In this document: positions 1 through 8,586 of the stretch, piece after piece
Position numbering within the stretch: the first letter of the stretch is position 1
How the letters are laid out: every line of letters begins with the position of its first letter
Source of the DNA: Thermomonospora echinospora
GTDB lineage: Bacteria; Actinomycetota; Actinomycetes; Streptosporangiales; Streptosporangiaceae
Reading direction: 5' to 3'
Assembly (NCBI RefSeq): GCF_900108175.1
Contig: NZ_FNVO01000036.1
Coordinates: forward strand, 1 to 46,324
DNA: 46,324 bases
Program-made: the position numbers and the translations under genes
Notes under the pieces: generated by a model
Databases searched by the model: none
The model's input: the letters and a program-made list of their open reading frames with translations, nothing else
What the model was told of the DNA's origin: nothing

Positions 1-3000
1 CCGGTGAAGGTCCAGGTGCCGTTTTGGCCGGGGGCGGTGGTGGTGAGTGTGGATGCGGGGCCGCCGATGGTGACGGTGGTCGAGATGTCGCCCGGCACTT
101 CGTAGAGTCGCGCTGTGAGGGAGCCGGTGTAGTTGTCCTTCGGGTTGAGAACGATGGTGTAGGTGCCGTCCAACGGCAGGGTGGTGGTGTTGAAGGCGCA
201 GTGATTGCCGCAGGCCTTGGAGTCGAGCAGCGTGGAGCCGTCGGGACTTTTGACCTGCACGGTGGCGTAGTTGATGTTGCCGTAGGTTCCGCCGGTGAAG
301 TTGAAGTAGACGCGTTGGCCGGTCGTCCCGGTGAACAGCCAGGTGCCGTTCTGACCCGGCGAAGTGGTGGTGAGCGTGGACGCGGGGCCGCCGATGGTGA
401 TCGTGTCGTCGGAGGCGTCCTCCGGCACGTCGGTCACCTTCGCGGTGAGAGAGCCGGTGTGACCGTCCTTGGGGTTCAACCGGATCGTGTAGGTGCCGCC
501 CACCGGCAGGATGGTGGTGTTGAAAGCGCAGGATGTGCCGCAGTATGCGGCGCCGTACAGCGCCTTCCCGTCGGGCTTGAGCACCTGCACGGTGGCTTGG
601 GTGATGCTGCCGAACGTGCCGCCGGAGAAGCCGAAGTAGAGCCGCTGTCCGGCGGTGCCGGTGAACGTCCACGTTCCGTTCTGCCCCGGGTCGCCCACGG
701 TCAGCGTCGAGGGCTGCCCATCGGTCGTGACCGTGGCCGAGACGTCGGCCGGGACCTCGTTCACCCTGGCGGTCAGGGCGCCGGTGTGGGTGTTCTCCGG
801 GTTGAGGACGATGGTGTAGGTGCCGCTCACCGGCAGGGCGGTCGTGTCGAACGAGCAGGACCGCCCGCACCAGCGGGCCTCGGACAGCGCCTTCCCGTCG
901 GGCTTGAGCACCTGCACGGTGGCTTGGGTGATGCTGCCGAACGTGCCGCCGGAGAAGCCGAAGTAGAGCCGCTGTCCGGCGGTGCCGGTGAACGTCCACG
1001 TTCCGTTCTGCCCCGGGTCGCCCACGGTCAGCGTCGAGGGCTGCCCATCGGTCGTGACCGTGGCCGAGACGTCGGCCGGGATGGTCGACACCCGCAGGGA
1101 GTAGGCTCCCGTGCTCTCTCGTTCGGGTTTGACGACCAGCCGGTAGGTTCCGGCGGCCAGCCCCCTGACCTCACCGTCCTCGCAGCCCTTGGAGGCGACC
1201 TTCGCGCCGGCGGCGTTCCGCAGCTCCCACAGCAGGTTGTTGCCGCCGCCCGCGCACGACCGGATGTCGATGTAGATCGAACCGCCCTGGGCCACCTCGA
1301 ACTGGTAGGCGTCCTCGGAGATGCTGGTTTCCAGGTTGCCGGCGCCCGCTGCCGGGACGCCGTCGGAGACCGACAACGGCAGCGTCGCCTCGAACGACTG
1401 GGGCGGCACGACCTGCATGGACAACTGGATGTCGTCGATGCCGAACCCCTGGCCGGAGACCCCGTCCACGCCGGTGCCGCTGAAGGTGAACTCGATCTGG
1501 CTCTTGGCGTGCTCGAAGGGGACCTGGACCCGGTAGACCGAGAACGGCACGCCGCTGGCGAGCGTCCCCGAGGAGGCCGGGGTGAGCTCACTCGGTGTGA
1601 TCACGTACGGATCGCCGCGGTCGGTCTCGACGGTGACGGTCTCGGTGTCGTCGTCGGAGTTCCAGTCGCCGAGGGTGATCAGGTCGAAGGCCAGCGTTCC
1701 GTTCATGTGGGGCGGCAGCGACTGGACGAAGAACCGGTAGGACCCGCTGCCGCTGAAGCTCCCGGCGAAGGTGCTCGTCGCCGGGTCGGACGATACCCGG
1801 GTCGGCAGCAGGTTCTCCGGCAGCGGGCTGGTCTCGAAGTCGACGGACAGGCTCCCGTTGGCGTCGACGGTCGCGGCCTGTGGGTCGAGCACGATCTCCT
1901 GCTGCTGCGCCGCCATCTCCGCGAAGCTCTCGTCGGAGGTCAGGGCGATGTCCAGGACGCAGGCGTTGAACTGCGGGCCCGGTGGCACCTGCTGCTCCTC
2001 GCAGTAGGCGGCGCCCGCGCTGCGCTGCTCGGGTGTCAGGTCGTGGATGTTGACGATCTTCTGGGGGAAGGACAGGTCGGTGAACGTGTCGGTGCTCTGG
2101 CCGGGGGCGTAGGTGAACAGCGACTCGTTGTTGCTGACCCGCCAGGAGTCGGCGTAGGACTCGTGCAGGACGGCCGGCGACGCGTTCACGGGCAACTGGG
2201 TACCGTCCCGCAGCCGCAGATCGTTCTTGGGGTCACCGTCGGCGTTGCCCAGCAGCCCCACCAGGTCGCTGTCAGAAGTGCGGGGCATCTTGAGGCTGGC
2301 GTGGCAGCACGCGCCGTCCCACTGGAACATCGGGCCGTCCGGGCCGTCCCACAGCACGTAGTAACTGCCGCCCGAGCGGAGGACGGCGGCCTGGGCGCCC
2401 AGATCGACCGCGTCGCCCGAGGCCAGGCTGACCAGCTCGCCGTCGATGCGCAACTGGTAGTTACCGAGTTCGACCACGTGTTCGTTGACGTACATGGCCG
2501 TGCGGTCGATGATCGAGACGTTCTCGCGCCGTTCGGTGAAGCGCGCCTGGATCTGCATGTCGTACCGGTCGGAGTCGGCCAGCAGGAACTCGCCCACGGA
2601 CTGCAGTTCGTAGTGCAGGCGGTCCACGGTGACCAGGTGCGGCTCGCCGTAGACCTTGCTCGGGCGGTGCAGCCGGAACCACTCCCGCAGACGCTCCAGC
2701 CAGCTCGGCTTGGGCTCCTCGGTCTGGTTGCCCGGGCGGGGGAGGGTCTGCGGCGGGTCCGGGTGCTCGGCGCACTCGGCCAGGTCCTCGATCTCCTCGA
2801 TGCGCAGCAGGCCGGGTTCGGGGGAGGTCGCCCGGTAGGTGCGGATGACCGATGCCGCATTGGTGATGGGCTGCCCGTCGGCCGACTCGCACTTGGACTT
2901 GTTGTCCTCGACGCGGAACAGGTCGACGTAGGGACCCCAGTAGTTGAGGATCTGCCCGCGCGCCACGCTGGTCATGCCGTTGTTCCGCAGGTAGTCGATG

Positions 3001-3518
3001 TACCCGTCCACCTGGCCGGGCCATTGGGCGTAGTCGTTGTTGGTGGTGACCTTGGCCTCGATGACCTGGACCGCGGCGTTCGGAGCGGGCATGGTGCGGT
3101 CGTAGTAGAGGATGTCCAGCCGGTCCCTGCCCACCTGCATTTCCCACTGCACGTCGGGGGTCACGCCGGCCAGTCCGGGCTCCAGTTGGTCGCTCAGGTA
3201 GCGAATGGCGCGGGCCTGCCCGATGTACTCGATGCCCTGACCGCATTTGTTGTGCCGGTAGACGTGGGAGAGGGCGTCGGGCCGGCTCTTCAGGCAGCCG
3301 TCGACGTTCTTGAGTCGCCGCCGCGTTGTGTACTTGTACCCGTTGATGCAGCGCTGCGGCTCTCCGCTCACACCGGGCTGCCAGTTCTCGTCGTTCGGCT
3401 CGTTCGGCTGGCACGCCGTGGGGGCGGCGAGGGCGGGCCGTTCCGCGACGAACATCTGTATCGGGGAGAGCATCGTCACAAGGAGAGACAGCGCGACGAG
3501 CGTCCGGACGAGATGCAT
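1..3518 (-). CDS. Giant secreted VWD-domain/repeat protein, partial at window edge
   Basis: The minus-strand frame is open from the ATG at 3518 to the left edge (1172 codons, no stop), so the C-terminus lies outside the window. A GGGGAG ribosome site precedes the ATG. The first 30 or so residues form a signal peptide (hydrophobic core, then ALA before APTAC), so the protein is exported. Residues about 130-157 hold an LDILYYD...VIEAKV pattern resembling the D...ExK core of PD-(D/E)XK nucleases. Residues about 288-465 look like a von Willebrand D domain (GEPHLVTVDRLHYELQSVGE, GLLGNADGDPKND). A beta-rich region follows, then from about residue 812 tandem repeats of about 109 residues containing PGQNGTWTFTGTAGQR, of the kind seen in large actinobacterial surface and RHS-type proteins. 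A role in surface interaction or as a toxin-like exoprotein is inference. Confidence 0.85.
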   Translation of the reverse strand, partial: MHLVRTLVALSLLVTMLSPIQMFVAERPALAAPTACQPNEPNDENWQPGVSGEPQRCINGYKYTTRRRLKNVDGCLKSRPDALSHVYRHNKCGQGIEYIGQARAIRYLSDQLEPGLAGVTPDVQWEMQVGRDRLDILYYDRTMPAPNAAVQVIEAKVTTNNDYAQWPGQVDGYIDYLRNNGMTSVARGQILNYWGPYVDLFRVEDNKSKCESADGQPITNAASVIRTYRATSPEPGLLRIEEIEDLAECAEHPDPPQTLPRPGNQTEEPKPSWLERLREWFRLHRPSKVYGEPHLVTVDRLHYELQSVGEFLLADSDRYDMQIQARFTERRENVSIIDRTAMYVNEHVVELGNYQLRIDGELVSLASGDAVDLGAQAAVLRSGGSYYVLWDGPDGPMFQWDGACCHASLKMPRTSDSDLVGLLGNADGDPKNDLRLRDGTQLPVNASPAVLHESYADSWRVSNNESLFTYAPGQSTDTFTDLSFPQKIVNIHDLTPEQRSAGAAYCEEQQVPPGPQFNACVLDIALTSDESFAEMAAQQQEIVLDPQAATVDANGSLSVDFETSPLPENLLPTRVSSDPATSTFAGSFSGSGSYRFFVQSLPPHMNGTLAFDLITLGDWNSDDDTETVTVETDRGDPYVITPSELTPASSGTLASGVPFSVYRVQVPFEHAKSQIEFTFSGTGVDGVSGQGFGIDDIQLSMQVVPPQSFEATLPLSVSDGVPAAGAGNLETSISEDAYQFEVAQGGSIYIDIRSCAGGGNNLLWELRNAAGAKVASKGCEDGEVRGLAAGTYRLVVKPERESTGAYSLRVSTIPADVSATVTTDGQPSTLTVGDPGQNGTWTFTGTAGQRLYFGFSGGTFGSITQATVQVLKPDGKALSEARWCGRSCSFDTTALPVSGTYTIVLNPENTHTGALTARVNEVPADVSATVTTDGQPSTLTVGDPGQNGTWTFTGTAGQRLYFGFSGGTFGSITQATVQVLKPDGKALYGAAYCGTSCAFNTTILPVGGTYTIRLNPKDGHTGSLTAKVTDVPEDASDDTITIGGPASTLTTTSPGQNGTWLFTGTTGQRVYFNFTGGTYGNINYATVQVKSPDGSTLLDSKACGNHCAFNTTTLPLDGTYTIVLNPKDNYTGSLTARLYEVPGDISTTVTIGGPASTLTTTAPGQNGTWTFT
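557..1081. repeat. 198-bp perfect direct repeat inside the secreted protein
   Basis: Bases 557-754 and 884-1081 are identical over 198 bp at an offset of 327 bp, which is 109 codons, one protein repeat unit. Two further, more diverged units lie at about 106-429 and from 105 to the left edge. The perfect identity suggests recent duplication or gene conversion between units. Confidence 0.9.
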
Positions 3519-3874
3519 GTGTCTCCCCGATTCTGTTTTCAAATGAACCTTCTGGACCGTAGGACGCCATCGAACCGGCGGACCACTGCCGTCGACGACA
3601 AAGATCATCATCGCTTCTTGCGGAGATTGACTTGATCTTGCTCGGGGAATGTGGCAACCCCGTCCGGGCGGAAAGCCGAGAGCGGGCGTGGACCTAATTT
3701 CGGTTCGGACTGTTCGCCTCACCGGAAGGGGCCGATACTGCCACTCGCGCAGGTCACGCAAAAAAGGGACGACGAGCACACGCACGGTGACCGGACGGAA
3801 CGGCTCCCGCCGACGGCGAGTACACCGGGCCGGTACGCTGCGGCCGTGGGCCGGCCGGCGCTCGGAGGTGGGCA
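3519..3874. other. Divergent intergenic region, 356 bp
   Basis: This lies between the secreted-protein gene (leftward) and the propeller-like gene (rightward) and must hold both promoters. It is less GC-rich than its surroundings around 3520-3660 (for example TTGACT near 3627). I see no convincing -35/-10 pair, no RNA gene and no copy of the operator found in the central block, only a weak lookalike at 3587. Confidence 0.5.
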
Positions 3875-4771
3875 GTGGGGGATCGTTCGTGGGACGTTGT
3901 CATCGACGCGCTGCCGGAACGGCGGGTCGAGCGGGCGTGTCTGGTGTTGGGGTTGCATCGGCGGCATGACACCGTGGTGGCCGTCCTGGACGCCGATGCC
4001 GGGGAGTTCGTACGCGTTCCGGAGATCGAAGACGGCCTCCATTCGCTGGCGCTCTACCGTGATGGCACCCGCCTCCTGCTGGGCCGCTCCGGGGGCGGCC
4101 ATAGCCTGCTCACCTTGGCCACCGGGTGGCGGCAACCGCTCCCCGGGGAGCCTGGGCTGGCCGCGCCCTCACCCGACGGCCGCGATCTGGCCGTCCTGTC
4201 GCCGGGCACGGACGAGGTCGGTGACGACACCGTGTCCGTGAGCGTGTCCCGCATCGGCACGCCGGGCGCGCGGCGGCTGTGGCGGGCGCCGGGCGGCTGG
4301 TCAGAGGAGAGCGCAATCAACTGGTCTCCCGACGGGCGGCTGCTGGCGGCCACCTACCTCGATCCGGACGAGGAGATAGCGGCCGTGATCCTCGACGCCG
4401 CGGACGGCACCGTCCTAGGTCACCACCCCCAGATGGGCACGGTCGGCGGACCGGGCGGGGCCTGGCTGAGCGAACGTGGGCTCCTGCTGTACGACGAGTA
4501 CGCCGGAGATGACGAGGCTTGGACGCTCCAGGACCCTTACAACGGCGGTAGCCGTGGCCCCGACCGTCTGCCCGGCGCCCTCATGGCCGTCGTCGGCGAC
4601 CGCATCATCCGCTACGTCCACGACGCCGGCTTCCTCCGGTTCGTCACCACCGACATGGACGGTGGTGGCCTGCGGCCCTTCATCACCGTCCCCCCCGGCT
4701 CGACCTTCTGGAGACTCGACGTCGCGCCCCCCGTGCTGCTGGAGTTGTGGGCGGCTGCGGCTTCCCGCTGA
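3875..4771 (+). CDS. Beta-propeller/TolB-like hypothetical protein
   Basis: Starts at GTG 3875 with GGAGG six bases upstream; 298 residues. Short repeated blades such as PSPDGRDLAVLS and WSPDGRLLAATY resemble the SPDG motifs of WD40/TolB-type beta-propellers, with acidic spacers between blades. No signal peptide is visible, so it is probably cytosolic. Propellers of this size usually bind partners or ligands; no catalytic motif is apparent. It stands alone, divergent from the secreted-protein gene and followed by a 421-bp gap before the catabolic block. The specific function is unknown. Confidence 0.75.
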   Translation: MGDRSWDVVIDALPERRVERACLVLGLHRRHDTVVAVLDADAGEFVRVPEIEDGLHSLALYRDGTRLLLGRSGGGHSLLTLATGWRQPLPGEPGLAAPSPDGRDLAVLSPGTDEVGDDTVSVSVSRIGTPGARRLWRAPGGWSEESAINWSPDGRLLAATYLDPDEEIAAVILDAADGTVLGHHPQMGTVGGPGGAWLSERGLLLYDEYAGDDEAWTLQDPYNGGSRGPDRLPGALMAVVGDRIIRYVHDAGFLRFVTTDMDGGGLRPFITVPPGSTFWRLDVAPPVLLELWAAAASR

Positions 4772-5192
4772 CGGAAGCCCGTTCGAACCGCCCCGGCGCC
4801 TGCCGTTACGGCACCACCCTCACAACCCGAGCAGTGCGACCGGTCACCCGCAGGGGCGGCGGGGGACCGGTCGGAGGCGATGACCGGACTACGGCGCCTG
4901 CTTGGGGTGTTCGAGCCTGCCTCGACGGTGACACGCTGCGCCCACCGGCTGTCACTGGCGCACATGGCGCAAGGTCCGGTGCCCGGTCCGCGGTGAAGCC
5001 GCGCATGGCTGCGCGGGCGTGCCGACGTGGCGGTTCGGCATCCACAGGCTGCGACGCCGGGTGTCCCAGAGGGCTGCGCCGGGTTTGTGAAGATAATGGA
5101 TTTGACGTCGAAGTCGAGTTAAGATCGCGGCGAGCGGGTGCCGTGCGGGCACGGCGGGCTCACCCCTGATCACTGCTGAGGAGGGCCGGAGC
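4772..5192. other. Intergenic region, 421 bp, entry to the catabolic block
   Basis: No convincing coding frame or RNA gene is visible. The last 110 bp carry the promoter region of the first catabolic operon: a -10-like GATAAT at 5092-5097 followed by operator copy 1 at 5103. Confidence 0.5.
5103..5116. promoter_or_regulatory. TetR-type operator copy 1
   Basis: TGACGTCGAAGTCG has one mismatch to the palindromic consensus TGACNTCGANGTCA shared by 13 sites in the window. It lies 5 bp after a GATAAT -10-like box and 76 bp before the GTG of the 5193 operon. Confidence 0.8.
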
Positions 5193-5636
5193 GTGGAGAC
5201 CTCACGCATAGCCGACATCATCGAGATCGAGCAGTTGCTCGCGCGCTACGCGGTCGGCATGACGAAGGACGACGTGGACGCGGTCGTGGCCGTCTTCGCG
5301 CCGGGCGGCACCTACAGCGCCTTCGGGGAGAAGTACGGTGTCGACGACTTCCCGGAGCTGGTGGCGGCCGCGCCCAAGGGGTTGTTCTCGGTGGGCACCC
5401 CGGCGATCACGTTCGAGGGGGAGGATTCGGCGCGGGGCGAGCAGCCCCTGTGCTTCGTCGCCCAGCACGACCACTCGATGCGGATCGGCTGGTACACCGA
5501 CACCTACACCCGCACGCGGGAGGGGTGGCGGCTGCGGACCAGGGCGATGACGTTCCTGCGCCGCAGTGGTGCCCGTGACTCCGGGCGTCCCCATGACCCG
5601 CTGCGTCCTGCGCCCGGGCAGAAGTCCACGAGCTGA
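5193..5636 (+). CDS. NTF2/SnoaL-like small protein
   Basis: Starts at GTG 5193 behind GAGGAGG (5178-5184); 147 residues. The N-terminal helix IIEIEQLLARYAVGMTKDDVD followed by VFAPGGTYSAFGEKY and a C-terminal strand GWRLRTRAMTFLRR is the pattern of SnoaL-type NTF2-like proteins, which form cone-shaped pockets for hydrophobic ligands and include ketosteroid isomerases, polyketide cyclases and hydratases. It is the first gene of an operon directly under operator copy 1, followed 8 bp later by an acyl-CoA dehydrogenase pair, so a hydratase, isomerase or substrate-binding role is plausible. The catalytic chemistry is not identifiable from the sequence. Confidence 0.8.
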   Translation: METSRIADIIEIEQLLARYAVGMTKDDVDAVVAVFAPGGTYSAFGEKYGVDDFPELVAAAPKGLFSVGTPAITFEGEDSARGEQPLCFVAQHDHSMRIGWYTDTYTRTREGWRLRTRAMTFLRRSGARDSGRPHDPLRPAPGQKSTS

Positions 5637-5644
5637 GCCGCCTC

Positions 5645-6775
5645 ATGGATCTGCAGGAGTTTCGCACCGGCCTGGACGCGTGGCTCGACGAGCACGAGCC
5701 GGAGCTCAGGGCCGAGTCCGGTCCCGACCTCACGCTCGACGAGGAGATGGAACACCTCTCCAAGGTCAAGCGCATGACGTACGACGCGGGCTGGATGCGC
5801 CGGGGCTGGCCCGAACGGGTGGGCGGGCTCGGCGGGTCCACTCTCATGCGCGCCTATCTCGGTGAGGCGCTGGCGTCCCGCGACCTGATCGAGCCCGGCG
5901 TCTACTCGATGACCGAGGTGCTGGCGCCCACCATGATCGAGTTCGCCCGTCCCGAGCTGGCGGCGGAGATGGTGCCGCGGCTGCTGCGCGGGGACGAGAC
6001 CTGGTGTCAGGGGTTCTCCGAGCCGAGCACCGGCAGCAACCTGGGCTCCCTGTCGTGCCGTGCCCGCCGCGATGGCGACGCCTGGCGCGTCACCGGCCAG
6101 AAGGTGTGGACGAGCCTGGCCCAGTACGCGCACCGCTGCGTGCTACTGACCCGGACCGGCTCACCGGAGTCGAGCCACCGGGGCATCACCGCGATGTTCG
6201 TGGACATGGACTCACCGGGGATCACGGTGCGTCCGATCCGCGCGATCCACGGGCGGGACGAGTTCTGCGAGGTGTTCTTCGACGACGTGCGCGTCCCTGT
6301 GGACCGCACGCTCGGCGAGGTCGGCGGCGGCTGGGCTGTCGCGATGGACCTGCTGCCCTACGAGCGGAGCACGTCGCTGTGGCACCGCGGCGCCTACCTC
6401 CGGCAGCGGCTGGGGCGCCTGCTGGCCACCGTTCCGGACGGCGCGATCGATCCCGGCGACCTCGGCGAGGTCGTCCAGATGGTGTTCGCCTTCCACGCCC
6501 GCTCCCGTGGGACGCAGCACCGGATGGCGCGCGGTGAGCGGCTGGGGCCGGAGACCTCGATCGACAAGGTGCTCCTCGCCACCACCGAGCAGGCGGTGTT
6601 CGACCTGGTCGCGGACGCGGTGCCGACGGCCATCGCGATCGGCGACGACGCGGACGGCGACCGGTGGCGCACCGAGTTCCTGTACTCCCGGGCGGCGACG
6701 ATCTACGGCGGCAGCGCCGAGATCCAGCGCAACATCATCGCGCGCCGCCTTCTCGACCTGGGGACCGAACGATGA
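5645..6775 (+). CDS. Acyl-CoA dehydrogenase, alpha-like subunit
   Basis: 376 residues, full acyl-CoA dehydrogenase length. It has the flavin/substrate signature WCQGFSEPSTGSN near residue 120, a middle beta domain and the C-terminal helix IYGGSAEIQRNIIARR. That last motif carries Gly where MCAD-type enzymes have the catalytic Glu (IYEGT), as in the subunits that form alpha2beta2 enzymes, where the base lies elsewhere. The next gene overlaps by 4 nt and encodes a divergent dehydrogenase homologue, so the two probably form one heteromer that oxidises an acyl-CoA to the alpha,beta-enoyl-CoA. The acyl substrate is unknown. ATG 5645 is chosen because it begins the conserved N-terminal helix; the ribosome site is weak, suggesting coupling to the upstream gene. 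Confidence 0.88.
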   Translation: MDLQEFRTGLDAWLDEHEPELRAESGPDLTLDEEMEHLSKVKRMTYDAGWMRRGWPERVGGLGGSTLMRAYLGEALASRDLIEPGVYSMTEVLAPTMIEFARPELAAEMVPRLLRGDETWCQGFSEPSTGSNLGSLSCRARRDGDAWRVTGQKVWTSLAQYAHRCVLLTRTGSPESSHRGITAMFVDMDSPGITVRPIRAIHGRDEFCEVFFDDVRVPVDRTLGEVGGGWAVAMDLLPYERSTSLWHRGAYLRQRLGRLLATVPDGAIDPGDLGEVVQMVFAFHARSRGTQHRMARGERLGPETSIDKVLLATTEQAVFDLVADAVPTAIAIGDDADGDRWRTEFLYSRAATIYGGSAEIQRNIIARRLLDLGTER

Positions 6776-7746
6776 TGGATGCCGAAACCGCCGAGTTGCT
6801 GGCGGAAAGCCTGGGGCGGGCCTTCCGGCACGAGAGTGTCGCCGCCGTCGAGGCATCGCTGGCCGAGGTCGGCTGGCGGGAGGCCCTGCAGGAGGAGGGC
6901 GCGGCCGTCATCCCGCTGCTGTTCACCCGGCAGGGCGCCGCGAACGCGACGTCCGGCGCGCTGGACGATCTTCTGACGGCTGCGCTCGGGCTGCCGGCCG
7001 ATCCGGGGACGGCATTCGTCCTGCCGGAGTTCGGGACGTACGGGACGCCCGGCCGTGTCCAGGACGGCGGCCTCACCGTGCGGGGCCTTGGCACCGCACG
7101 GATGCCGAGCGCCGCCCGCGCCGTCCTGCTCGCCGAGCGGGACGGCGCACTCCAGGCGATCACCGTGGAGACGGGCGGACTTTGCACCCGGCCGGTCGGG
7201 GGCGTCGACCCGCGCCTGGGACTGGTCGCGGTCGAAGGACAGGGTGTCCTCGCGTCCGGTAGCACCGCGGTCACACCCGCCGCTTGGGAGAACGCGCTGG
7301 CGTCCGGGCGGGTGGCGGTGGCGTACGAGCTGATCGGCGCGAGCCGGGCGATGCTCCGCCTCGCGCGGGAGCACGCCGTGACCCGCATCCAGTTCGGCAG
7401 GCCGATCGGCACGTTCCAGGCCGTCCGGCACCGTCTGGCCGAGTGCCTGGTCGCGATCGAGAGCGCCGAGGCCGCCGCCGCCATCGCGCTCGGAACGGGG
7501 GACCGGGTCTCCCCGCTGCTGGCCGGGATGGCCAAGTCCCTCGCCGGACGGAACGCGCGCACGGTGGCACGCCACTGCCAGCAGGTGCTCGCAGGCGTCG
7601 GATTCACCGACGAGCACGACTTCCACCACTACTTCCGGCGCGTCCTCACCCTCGACGGGCTGCTCGGTGACGCGAGGACGCTGACGCGCGAACTCGGCGA
7701 AGAACTGCTCCGTGACCGGCGTCTGCCGGCCGCGCCGCCCCTGTAG
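6772..7746 (+). CDS. Acyl-CoA dehydrogenase, beta-like subunit
   Basis: 324 residues, shorter than a standard enzyme (about 380) and with a divergent N-terminal half that lacks the FSEPxxGS signature. The C-terminal domain is recognisable: YELIGASRAMLRLAREHAVTR, then QFGRPIGTFQAVRHRLAE, the helix that forms half of the FAD site in this family. There is no IYEG motif. The ATG at 6772 overlaps the preceding stop (ATGA; a second ATG follows at 6775), indicating translational coupling. I infer the beta subunit of a heterotetrameric dehydrogenase with the 5645 product. It is the last gene of its operon and ends at a strong hairpin. Confidence 0.83.
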   Translation: MMDAETAELLAESLGRAFRHESVAAVEASLAEVGWREALQEEGAAVIPLLFTRQGAANATSGALDDLLTAALGLPADPGTAFVLPEFGTYGTPGRVQDGGLTVRGLGTARMPSAARAVLLAERDGALQAITVETGGLCTRPVGGVDPRLGLVAVEGQGVLASGSTAVTPAAWENALASGRVAVAYELIGASRAMLRLAREHAVTRIQFGRPIGTFQAVRHRLAECLVAIESAEAAAAIALGTGDRVSPLLAGMAKSLAGRNARTVARHCQQVLAGVGFTDEHDFHHYFRRVLTLDGLLGDARTLTRELGEELLRDRRLPAAPPL

Positions 7747-7752
7747 AAACAC

Positions 7753-7791
7753 CGCCGGTGGCAGGGGCGGCGCGCGCCCCTGCCACCGGCG
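7753..7791. terminator. Bidirectional hairpin terminator
   Basis: Arms 7753-7768 and 7776-7791 form a perfect 16-bp GC-rich stem with a 7-nt loop, exactly between the convergent genes ending at 7746 and 7801. There is no U tract, as is common in actinobacteria. Confidence 0.85.
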
Positions 7792-7800
7792 GGCCTAGCC

Positions 7801-8586
7801 TTACTTCTTTCGCTGGGACAGCCGCCTGTCCAGGGTCGCCCGCAGTTCCGGCGACAGGAAGGACCGGTCCTCCGCGGCGATCGCGAAGTCGAGCGTGGCG
7901 AGGACGGCCCGTTCCAGGTGCAGGTTCAGCACGCGCTTGGTGTCCTCAAGCGTCCGGCGCGGCATGGCCGCGAGCCTGCGCGCACAGGCCATCGCCGAGG
8001 ACATCACCTCGCCGTCGGCGCAGACATGGTTGGCCAGGCCGATCTCGGCGGCCCGGCGGGCGCTGATCCGGTCGCCGGTCAGCGCGTACTCCTTGGCCAG
8101 TTGCAGGCTCGTCAGCAGCGGCCAGGTCACCGGGCCCCCGTCGGCCGCCACCAGCCCGACCAGGACATGGGGGTCGGCGAGGTAGGCGCTCTCCGCGATG
8201 AACACGATGTCGGAGAGCGCGGCCAAACTGCATCCCAGGCCGACGGCGGGCCCGTTGACCGCCGCGACGATCGGGAGCCTGCACTGCACCATCCCGGTCA
8301 CGATGCGGCGGGCGTCCACCAGGGTCCGCCGCCGCAGCTCGTCGTCCTTGGTCAGCTCGTCCAGGTAGGAGAAGTCGCCGCCCGCCGAGAACGCGCGCCC
8401 GGCGCCGGTGAGTACCACCGCGCGGGCCTCCTCGTCCGCGTCGAGCCGGGGGAACAGCGCGCCGAGCCCCTCGTGCAGGGCGTGGTTGGTCGCGTTCAGG
8501 GACTCGGGGCGGTTGAGCGTCACGATCCTGATCGGCCCGTCGGCGGTGACCTCGATCTCCGGGGGCATCCCGTACGCGCCGCTCAT
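7801..8586 (-). CDS. Enoyl-CoA hydratase/isomerase (crotonase family)
   Basis: 261 residues from ATG 8586, which overlaps the preceding dehydrogenase stop by 4 nt (ATGA). Crotonase-fold features are the oxyanion-hole motifs FSAGGDFS and NGPAVGLGCSLA and the active-site segment ADPHVLVGLVAADGG, in which the canonical PE of hydratases is replaced by DPH and the second acid by Asp, a variant common in actinobacterial EchA proteins. It probably hydrates or isomerises the enoyl-CoA made by the dehydrogenase pair encoded just upstream. It is the third and last gene of a leftward operon starting at 10746. Hydratase versus isomerase cannot be settled from sequence. Confidence 0.87.
   Translation of the reverse strand: MSGAYGMPPEIEVTADGPIRIVTLNRPESLNATNHALHEGLGALFPRLDADEEARAVVLTGAGRAFSAGGDFSYLDELTKDDELRRRTLVDARRIVTGMVQCRLPIVAAVNGPAVGLGCSLAALSDIVFIAESAYLADPHVLVGLVAADGGPVTWPLLTSLQLAKEYALTGDRISARRAAEIGLANHVCADGEVMSSAMACARRLAAMPRRTLEDTKRVLNLHLERAVLATLDFAIAAEDRSFLSPELRATLDRRLSQRKK

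Noticed and set aside
3587-3600. TGCCGTCGACGACA, resembling the operator
   Set aside because: It departs from the motif at two positions (A3, T12) that are invariant in all 13 accepted sites, and it lies next to unrelated genes.
24-3635. 1203-codon open frame on the plus strand
   Set aside because: It is the in-register antisense of the secreted-protein gene; its translation is low-complexity Gly/Val/Arg-rich with no domain, whereas the minus strand gives a signal peptide, a VWD-like domain and repeats.
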